Assembly: GCA_964389005.1 (NCBI GenBank)
Contig: CAYMCV010000007.1
Span: 1-38,234, forward strand
Length of the DNA: 38,234 bases
Origin: CAYMCV01 sp964389005
Lineage (GTDB): Bacteria; Bacillota; Clostridia; Lachnospirales; Lachnospiraceae
Direction: 5' to 3'
A program made the position numbers and the translations under genes. The notes under the pieces are model-generated. The model worked only from the letters and a program-made list of their open reading frames with translations. It did not search any database and had not been told where the DNA came from. Shown piece by piece: positions 33,060 through 38,234 of this stretch (position 1 is the stretch's first letter; every line of letters begins with the position of its first letter).

Positions 33060-35027
33060 ATGAAAATTACATTAAAAGACGGAAGTATCAAAGAATACAA
33101 TGAAGCGATGCCGATTTATGACATTGCAAGAGATATAAGTGAGGGATTATTAAGATCGGCATGTGCTGCAGAGGTTGACGGGGAAGTGGTTGACTTAAGA
33201 ACCGTGATTTCAAAGGATTGTGAGTTAAATTTATTGACAGTTTCGGATCCGAAGGGACTTGCGGCATATCGTCATACCACATCACATGTCATGGCGGAGG
33301 CGGTGAAGCGTTTGTTTCCGGAAGCAAAGTTAACCATCGGTCCTTCCATAGAGAATGGCTTTTATTATGATTTTGACTATCCGGCATTTTCCAGAGAGGA
33401 TTTGGATGCAATTGAAGTCGAGATGAAGAAAATCATCAAAGAGGGAGCAAAGTTGGAACGTTTTACTTTGCCGAGAGAAGAAGCCATTGCTTTCATGGAG
33501 AAGCGAAACGAGCCCTACAAGGTGGAATTGATTCGTGATTTGCCGGAAGACGCGGAGATTTCTTTTTACAGTCAAGGCGATTTTACCGACCTTTGTGCCG
33601 GACCGCATCTTTTAAGTACCAAGAATATCAAAGCATTCAAGTTGATTTCTTCTTCCGGTGCTTATTGGAGAGGCAATTCCGACAATGCGATTCTTCAGAG
33701 AATTTATGGAACCGCATTTGGCAAAAAGGAAGAATTGGAAGAATACTTGGCCTATCTTGAAAATATCAAGAATCGCGATCACAATCGTATCGGTCGAGAA
33801 ATGGAATTGTTTACAACCGTAGATGTAATTGGCCAGGGGTTGCCCCTGTTTATGCCGAAGGGAACCAAGATGATTCAGACATTGCAGCGCTGGATTGAAG
33901 ATGAAGAAGAAAAACGCGGCTATGTGAGAACCAGAACACCGTTGATGGCAAAAAGAGATTTGTACATTATTTCCGACCATTGGTATCACTACAAAGAGGG
34001 AATGTTTGTATTGGGCGATGCCGATGATGAGAAAGCGGATGTATATGCGTTGCGTCCGATGACCTGTCCTTTTCAGTATTATGTATATAAAGCAAGCCAA
34101 AAATCCTATCGTGATTTACCGCTACGTTACGGTGAGACATCAACACTGTTTCGTAATGAAGATTCCGGAGAAATGCACGGCTTAACCCGTGTGCGTCAGT
34201 TTACCATTACAGAAGGACATTTGATTGTCAGACCGGACCAGATTGAGGATGAATTCCGTGGCTGCGTGGATTTGGCAAAGTATTGTCTGACCACCCTTGG
34301 ATTGCAGGAGGATGTTTCTTACCGTCTGTCGCTCTGGGATCCCAAGAATGCCGATAAGTACTTGGGTAATGAGGAAACATGGAATCAGGTACAGGATATG
34401 ATGCGGCAGATTCTCGGTCATATTGGTATCGATTACACCGAGGAAGAGGGCGAAGCTGCTTTTTACGGACCGAAGTTGGATATTCAGGCCAAAAATGTCT
34501 ATGGCAAAGAAGATACAATGATTACCATCCAGTTGGATATGTTCTTGGCGGAACGCTTCGACATGAGTTATATTGATAAAGACGGCGAGAAGAAGCGTCC
34601 TTACATTATCCACAGAACCAGTATGGGTTGCTATGAAAGAACACTTGCATGGTTGATTGAGAAGTACGAGGGCAAGTTCCCGACATGGTTGTGCCCGGAG
34701 CAAGTCAGAATTCTTCCGATTTCCGAGAAATTTGAAGATTATGCCAAGGAAGTGGAGAATTATCTGAAAGAGAACGGTATTTTGGTAACTGTTGACAACC
34801 GTTCCGAAAAAATTGGATATAAGATTCGCGAGGCCAGACTTGCGAGAGTGCCTTATATGTTGGTAGTCGGACAGAATGAACAGGACAGTAAGACCATTTC
34901 TGTCAGAAGCAGATTTGCAGGTGATGAGGGTGCAAAGACCTTGGAACAATTTTGCAATGAAATTTGCAAGGAGATTCGCACCAAGGAAATTCGAAAAATT
35001 ACAGTTGAAGAAACCACAAATCGTTAA
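33060..35027 (+). CDS. thrS: Threonyl-tRNA synthetase
   Basis: The class II synthetase charges tRNA-Thr. The 655-residue protein has a TGS domain (about 1-60), the editing/SAD domain with HTTSHVMAEAVKRLFP (about 70-85), and the class II core with the zinc cysteine in RPMTCPFQYYVY (about 335). Motif 2 lies in RYGETSTLFRNEDSGEMHGL, the zinc histidine in TEGHLI, and motif 3 in HRTSMGCYERTLAWLIEKYE. An anticodon-binding domain ends the protein. The sequence CPFQ replaces the CPGH of the E. coli enzyme, which I recall as usual in this bacterial group. Start: GGAG lies 8 bases before the ATG at 33060; the longer frame overlaps the preceding gene. No T-box leader fits in the 28-base gap. Confidence 0.96.
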   Translation: MKITLKDGSIKEYNEAMPIYDIARDISEGLLRSACAAEVDGEVVDLRTVISKDCELNLLTVSDPKGLAAYRHTTSHVMAEAVKRLFPEAKLTIGPSIENGFYYDFDYPAFSREDLDAIEVEMKKIIKEGAKLERFTLPREEAIAFMEKRNEPYKVELIRDLPEDAEISFYSQGDFTDLCAGPHLLSTKNIKAFKLISSSGAYWRGNSDNAILQRIYGTAFGKKEELEEYLAYLENIKNRDHNRIGREMELFTTVDVIGQGLPLFMPKGTKMIQTLQRWIEDEEEKRGYVRTRTPLMAKRDLYIISDHWYHYKEGMFVLGDADDEKADVYALRPMTCPFQYYVYKASQKSYRDLPLRYGETSTLFRNEDSGEMHGLTRVRQFTITEGHLIVRPDQIEDEFRGCVDLAKYCLTTLGLQEDVSYRLSLWDPKNADKYLGNEETWNQVQDMMRQILGHIGIDYTEEEGEAAFYGPKLDIQAKNVYGKEDTMITIQLDMFLAERFDMSYIDKDGEKKRPYIIHRTSMGCYERTLAWLIEKYEGKFPTWLCPEQVRILPISEKFEDYAKEVENYLKENGILVTVDNRSEKIGYKIREARLARVPYMLVVGQNEQDSKTISVRSRFAGDEGAKTLEQFCNEICKEIRTKEIRKITVEETTNR

Positions 35028-35046
35028 AGGATAACAAATATCATGC

Positions 35047-35082
35047 AATATACCGTGCTTTCATATAGCACGGTATATTTTT
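35047..35082 (+). terminator. Strong terminator of the SEC-C/thrS operon
   Basis: AATATACCGTGCT pairs perfectly with AGCACGGTATATT over 13 bases around a 7-base loop, and a T run follows (35078-35082). It begins 19 bases after the thrS stop. Confidence 0.92.
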
Positions 35083-35161
35083 GGGCAACCGGGAAATACT
35101 CCTATTACAAAGAAACCTATGGATTAAGACTCTTTGCAAACAAGAATCAGGAGGTGTTGCT

Positions 35162-35476
35162 ATGACCGAATTACGATGTGAGGTGAATAATTGTACCTAC
35201 AATGACAGTAACTGTTGCTGTAAGGGTGACATCTGTGTCGCCGGGGTACATGCGGATGAGAAAGGAAAAACCTGTTGTGAAAGCTTTTCCAATCGGAAGA
35301 ATGATGCCTTTACGAGTTCAATTTCTCATGCAAGCGATGTGATAGGTATCGACTGTGAGGCAATCAGGTGCATTTACAATTCAAATTACAGATGCAAGGC
35401 TAAAAAGGTGGATATTCTCGGTAACGGTGCAAAAAACAGTGAAGGAACAGCTTGCGGAACGTTTACGGAAAGATAG
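35162..35476 (+). CDS. DUF1540 protein with two cysteine modules
   Basis: The 104-residue cysteine-rich protein carries two DUF1540 modules: LRCEVNNCTYNDSNCCCKGD with ICVAG and TCCESF (about 3-40), and IDCEAIRCIYNSNYRCKAKK with VDILG and ACGTF (about 62-101). Each module has four regularly spaced cysteines and probably binds a metal. The function of the family is unknown. A near-perfect AGGAGGTG precedes the ATG at 35162. It is bracketed by the thrS terminator and a second hairpin, so it should be a single-gene unit, but I could not pick out its promoter with confidence. Confidence 0.9.
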   Translation: MTELRCEVNNCTYNDSNCCCKGDICVAGVHADEKGKTCCESFSNRKNDAFTSSISHASDVIGIDCEAIRCIYNSNYRCKAKKVDILGNGAKNSEGTACGTFTER

Positions 35477-35488
35477 AAGGAACCTTTG

Positions 35489-35516
35489 GATCGGGTAGGG
35501 AATTCTCTATCCGATC
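35489..35516 (+). terminator. Hairpin after the DUF1540 gene
   Basis: GATCGGGTAG pairs with CTATCCGATC (one G-U) around an 8-base loop, 12 bases after the stop. No T run follows, so termination would be weak. Confidence 0.4.
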
Positions 35517-35555
35517 TAAAAAGTAAAAATGGAGATACATAATTACTTATTTTAG

Positions 35556-35584
35556 TTTACAATGACTTCAACTTGTGATATTAT
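35556..35584 (+). promoter_or_regulatory. Sigma-A-type promoter of the zinc-ribbon/TPM operon
   Basis: TTTACA, 17-base spacer, TATTAT (each box 5 of 6), about 80 bases before the ATG at 35665. Transcription should start close to 35591, just where the 12-base repeats begin. Confidence 0.7.
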
Positions 35585-35589
35585 CACAA
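35573..35589. promoter_or_regulatory. Perfect palindrome over the -10 box (probable operator)
   Basis: TTGTGATATTATCACAA has 8-base arms around one central T and covers the whole -10 box. A protein bound here would block RNA polymerase, so repression is the simple reading. The TGTGA-N5-TCACA form resembles, but with one base less in the centre, a CRP-type site. No regulator gene is adjacent. Confidence 0.6.
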
Positions 35590-35591
35590 AG

Positions 35592-35651
35592 GAAATAACA
35601 AGAGAAATAACAAAAGAAATAACAAAAGATATGGCAAATGAAATAACAAAA
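35592..35651 (+). repeat. Five tandem copies of a 12-base A-rich repeat in the leader
   Basis: Unit GAAATAACAAAA: copies 1 and 4 diverge (GAAATAACAAGA; GATATGGCAAAT), copies 2, 3 and 5 are identical. They start about at the predicted transcript start and end 13 bases before the ATG, next to the AGAGAGGT ribosome binding site. They form most of the untranslated leader. Confidence 0.85.
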
Positions 35652-35664
35652 GAGAGGTCTACAA

Positions 35665-37281
35665 ATGTACGAATGTCCGAATTGCGGAAGTAATTTGAAA
35701 TTTGATATTGCTTCACAACAACTGCATTGTGATTCATGCTCTGCTTTTTTAGATCCTTATTCTGTGAAAAAGGATTCGGATGCCGAAGAAACTTACGAAA
35801 GTGCCGTGTTCCTTTGCCCACAGTGCGGCGGCGAAATGGAAGCACTTGAGAACTCGGTGGTGGAATACTGCATTTATTGCGGAGGTTCCAATATTTTGAC
35901 CGGTCGCCTTGTGAAACAGAAACGCCCGGGATACTTAATTCCGTTCAAAAAGACGAAGGAAGATTGTATCGATTTGTATCGAAAGCAGATGAAAAAAGCT
36001 ATTTTTGCACCAAGCGCACTGAAAGATCCCAAGAATCTTGAGAACTTTAAAGGGATTTATGTTCCTTTTTGTAGTTACAGAATTAATCAACAGGGTCGTA
36101 CCTTACTGCAGGGGAAGAAAGTCTATCAAGAGGGTAATTACACGATAACCGAGAAGTACAATTTATCTGCCGACGTTGATGCATTTTACAGAGGTTTTTC
36201 GCATGATGCTTCTTCCGGTGTGCCGGATGATTTGACGGAGCGAATCGCGCCGTTTGACGTGCACGAGATGAATACTTTTACGCCGACGTACTTAAGCGGA
36301 TTTTACGCGGATACGGCCGATGTTGTCAGCAGTATTTATGCGGAGGAAAACATCAGACAGGCAGATGAAGCAACCTTCGAAAAACTTCGTTTGGATATTT
36401 TTTCCGAGTATCAGATAGAAACTCCGAAAGAAACGACGGATTATGATCAATTGTTACATACGAAACTTGAAAGTGCGGATCATACCATGTTTCCGATTTG
36501 GTTCTTTACATATCGAAATCGAAACAGGATTATTTATACTGCGGTCAACGGTCAAACAGGAAAGGTATTTGCCGATATTCCGATAGATCCCAAGAAGTAT
36601 ATTGCGGGATCTGTATTACTGGCAATTCCCATATTTTTGATCTTAAATACCTTCTTTGTACTAAAGCCTTCAACCGTGCTTTGCCTGACCATGTATTTTG
36701 CATTGGCGGGGATTATCTACTATGCGTCGGAACTGAAAAAAATATTTATTAAAGAAAATCGGCTGAATGATCGAGGTTTTATGTGGCGATTGCGTAATCA
36801 TTCGAACGACAGCGACTATAATAAGAAGAATGAACTCTCAGCGGGCGAGATTGTTGTATTGGCAATCGGAATTCCGGTGGCAATTGCAATCGGACTGGTT
36901 ACATATATTTTTTGCGGATTCATTGTTGTTGTGTCGTTTGTAGCATTTGCTGTAGGACTTGGCTTTACAATTGGCAGTATCAGAAAGCTAAAAAAACTGA
37001 AAGACATGTCTGTACATATTGATACCATGAAGGATCATAAGGAGAAACCGGAAGTAACGATGTCGAGCGTATGGGGATTTTTCTTGCCGTTGTTGGCTAT
37101 ATTCATCAATTGGATGGTATTGTTTATATCCCCGGTTAATGACTTCTGGTATTATGGGTCGGCAGTATTCACAGCGGCAACCGTATTATTGACATTTTTT
37201 GAGATTATTCGAAAGTATAATTTACTTTCCACACGAAAGATTCCTCATTTTCATGACAGAGGAGGTAAAAATTATGAATAG
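35665..37281 (+). CDS. Double zinc-ribbon membrane protein of unknown function
   Basis: The 538-residue protein opens with two zinc ribbons: CPNC and CDSC (Cys4, 7, 22, 25), then CPQC and CIYC (Cys51, 54, 69, 72). A soluble mixed domain follows (about 80-310; RPGYLIPFKKTKEDCIDLYR). At least six hydrophobic segments follow at about 313-355, 390-435 and 470-515, with basic loops between. The layout matches TFIIB-type zinc-ribbon membrane proteins seen in Clostridia. The last 8 bases overlap the TPM gene, so the two are coupled. AGAGAGGT precedes the ATG. Function unknown; a membrane receptor or scaffold with cytosolic zinc ribbons is the likeliest. Confidence 0.8.
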   Translation: MYECPNCGSNLKFDIASQQLHCDSCSAFLDPYSVKKDSDAEETYESAVFLCPQCGGEMEALENSVVEYCIYCGGSNILTGRLVKQKRPGYLIPFKKTKEDCIDLYRKQMKKAIFAPSALKDPKNLENFKGIYVPFCSYRINQQGRTLLQGKKVYQEGNYTITEKYNLSADVDAFYRGFSHDASSGVPDDLTERIAPFDVHEMNTFTPTYLSGFYADTADVVSSIYAEENIRQADEATFEKLRLDIFSEYQIETPKETTDYDQLLHTKLESADHTMFPIWFFTYRNRNRIIYTAVNGQTGKVFADIPIDPKKYIAGSVLLAIPIFLILNTFFVLKPSTVLCLTMYFALAGIIYYASELKKIFIKENRLNDRGFMWRLRNHSNDSDYNKKNELSAGEIVVLAIGIPVAIAIGLVTYIFCGFIVVVSFVAFAVGLGFTIGSIRKLKKLKDMSVHIDTMKDHKEKPEVTMSSVWGFFLPLLAIFINWMVLFISPVNDFWYYGSAVFTAATVLLTFFEIIRKYNLLSTRKIPHFHDRGGKNYE

Positions 37282-38050
37282 AATCAGAAAATGCTTTGAA
37301 AGAATTGCTGTTTTCATGTTACTCGTTATAACAATGTTTTATTCTGCGTTGATGGTCGCTGATGCAAAAGGCGATGGTTCACAGTATTCCGTTTACATGA
37401 GCGATGGTGCCGACCTCTTATCTGAGGAGGAAGAGGAGCAACTCTATGCAATTATGGAACCGATTACAGAATATGGATATGTTGCTTTTCTGTCTGTCGA
37501 TCAGAATTTTGATTCAGCACCCGCGCTTGCCAAGGAGTATTATAACAAATGTTTTGGCTCCGCCAGCGGATTCCTGTTTCTGATAGATATGGATAATCGT
37601 AGAATCCAAATTCATTGTAACGGAGCAATCTATGATGTTATCACGGAAGATTATGCGGATATCATTACAGACAATATTTATACATATGCTTCTGACGAGG
37701 AGTACTACGAGTGTGCGGCCGAGGCATATCGGGAAGCTTATGTGTTGCTGGCAGGAGGAAGAATTGCCCGCCCGATGAAATATATAAGCAATGGCTTATT
37801 GGCAATCATACTCGCTTTACTGATTAATTTTGTTGTTGTAATAATGGTTTCTTCCACAAAACGTCCGACCAAAAAAGAGTGTATTCAGGCAAGTGTTTCA
37901 CAATGTCAGATACAAAATTGCCATGAGGATATGATTTCGCAAACACGAAAGTATAATCCTCCGTCGAGCAGCAGCGGTGGAGGAGGAGGCAGCTCCGGCG
38001 GCGGTGGCGGCGGCGGTGGTGGCGGCGGTGGCGGCGGTCACAGCTTCTAG
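37274..38050 (+). CDS. TPM-domain protein with glycine-rich tail
   Basis: The 258-residue protein starts with a signal-like membrane segment (about 11-30). A TPM domain (TLP18.3/Psb32/MOLO-1 fold) covers about 38-165: YMSDGADLLSEEEEEQLYAI, SASGFLFLIDMDNRRIQIHC, and DITEDYADIITDN-like text. A second membrane segment (about 172-195) leads to a cytosolic tail with PPSSSSGGGG followed by a run of glycines ending in HSF. Such Gly/Ser tails are usual in bacterial TPM proteins. The TPM domain has been linked to phosphatase activity and membrane-protein quality control in some families. I chose the ATG at 37274 because GAGGAGGT lies before it and gives the signal segment. Overlap of 8 bases with the zinc-ribbon gene indicates joint action. 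Confidence 0.85.
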   Translation: MNRIRKCFERIAVFMLLVITMFYSALMVADAKGDGSQYSVYMSDGADLLSEEEEEQLYAIMEPITEYGYVAFLSVDQNFDSAPALAKEYYNKCFGSASGFLFLIDMDNRRIQIHCNGAIYDVITEDYADIITDNIYTYASDEEYYECAAEAYREAYVLLAGGRIARPMKYISNGLLAIILALLINFVVVIMVSSTKRPTKKECIQASVSQCQIQNCHEDMISQTRKYNPPSSSSGGGGGSSGGGGGGGGGGGGGGHSF

Positions 38051-38083
38051 ATGAAATGGCACATACTATTTTTATAAAAAGAC

Positions 38084-38112
38084 TTGACGTGCGTTGATGC
38101 ATATGTTATATT
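38084..38112 (+). promoter_or_regulatory. Strong sigma-A-type promoter
   Basis: TTGACG, 17-base spacer, TATATT. It reads toward the structured leader that continues past the window end. Confidence 0.8.
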
Positions 38113-38119
38113 AATTTTC

Positions 38120-38234
38120 GGTGGTTTTATAACCAATACAAACAAGCAGAGTATCCACTCTCACCCTACGGCAAAGGTCGGTAGGCGTTCATAGTCAGCA
38201 ATTATTTTACAGTTGATTTTTAAGTGGATGCGTC
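38120..38234 (+). promoter_or_regulatory. Start of a probable L20 leader (autoregulatory RNA of infC-rpmI-rplT), cut by the window end
   Basis: The text around AGAGTATCCACTCTCACC is what I remember from clostridial infC leaders. Pairings are visible: CCTAC at 38165-38169 with GTAGG at 38181-38185, and ATCCACT at 38153-38159 with AGTGGAT at 38223-38229. In low-GC Gram-positives, ribosomal protein L20 binds this leader and causes premature termination. If right, infC, rpmI and rplT should follow just beyond the window. Confidence 0.6.

Noticed and set aside
35573..35589. CRP/FNR binding site
   Set aside because: The TGTGA half sites are separated by 5 bases rather than 6, and no CRP-family gene is in the window; kept as an unassigned operator.
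35562..35693. A 43-codon frame with EITK repeats
   Set aside because: Its ATG lies inside the promoter spacer, before the predicted transcript start, it has no ribosome binding site, and it runs into the start of the zinc-ribbon gene in another frame. I treat it as a by-product of the DNA repeat.
35552..35845. Minus-strand frame with a hydrophobic FVISFVIS repeat
   Set aside because: It is the antisense reading of the 12-base repeats and of the zinc-ribbon gene start; no promoter or ribosome binding site.
37970..38045. Glycine-rich run as assembly artefact or repeat element
   Set aside because: Gly/Ser-rich tails are typical of TPM-domain proteins and the frame stays open to a normal stop.

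Overview
The window looks like a chromosomal segment of a motile member of the Lachnospiraceae (Clostridia, Bacillota). I infer this from moderate GC, strong GGAGG-type ribosome binding sites, sigma-A promoters with 17-base spacers, a clear sigma-28 promoter, and gene families I associate with Lachnospiraceae (a very large DUF5717-like protein next to a DUF5716-like Hsp70-fold protein, and a Dlt-like ligase/ACP/MBOAT/SGNH cluster). No tRNA, rRNA, CRISPR array, intact insertion sequence or phage was seen.

Layout. 1-2503: 3' part of purL (purine synthesis) whose 5' half is missing, closed by a strong terminator. 2515-2790: a frameshifted remnant of a PDDEXK/Rpn-type transposase-nuclease. 7373-2841 (minus): MoxR ATPase, DUF58 protein and TgpA-like membrane transglutaminase operon. 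7489-12348: operon of a GGDEF-EAL c-di-GMP protein, queH and argS, ending in a hairpin shared with the convergent next gene. 13184-12369 (minus): a FliD-C-terminus-like protein behind a sigma-28 promoter. 14315-13215 (minus): a PLP aminotransferase of the CobD/HisC type. 14345-21449: a four-gene operon of a giant protein, an Hsp70-fold protein, a TPR-like protein and a coiled-coil membrane protein. 21463-23031: purB with its own promoter. 23067-30499: secreted transglutaminase, Asp/Glu racemase, adenylating ligase, carrier protein, MBOAT, SGNH protein and lipoprotein. 30541-31476: LysR regulator, convergent and overlapping with a small membrane protein. 31790-32047: a divergent regulatory region. 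32048-35082: SEC-C protein, C_GCAxxG_C_C protein and thrS. 35162-38050: DUF1540 protein, then an operator-controlled zinc-ribbon membrane protein with a TPM-domain partner. 38084-38234: promoter and start of what looks like the L20 leader of infC-rpmI-rplT, cut by the window end.

How the genes work together. Purine (purL, purB) and translation functions (argS, thrS, queH, L20 leader) are housekeeping. The rest is weighted to the cell envelope: two different transglutaminase-fold proteins, a Dlt-like aminoacylation pathway with its own racemase, a TPM/zinc-ribbon membrane pair and an Hsp70-like complex with a membrane anchor. The best candidates for undescribed biology are the four-gene Hsp70-like operon and the Dlt-like operon, whose ligase lacks the cysteine that gives DltA its D-alanine preference and whose SGNH protein has cysteine in place of the nucleophilic serine. 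The zinc-ribbon/TPM promoter, with a perfect palindrome over its -10 box and a five-copy 12-base leader repeat, also stands out.
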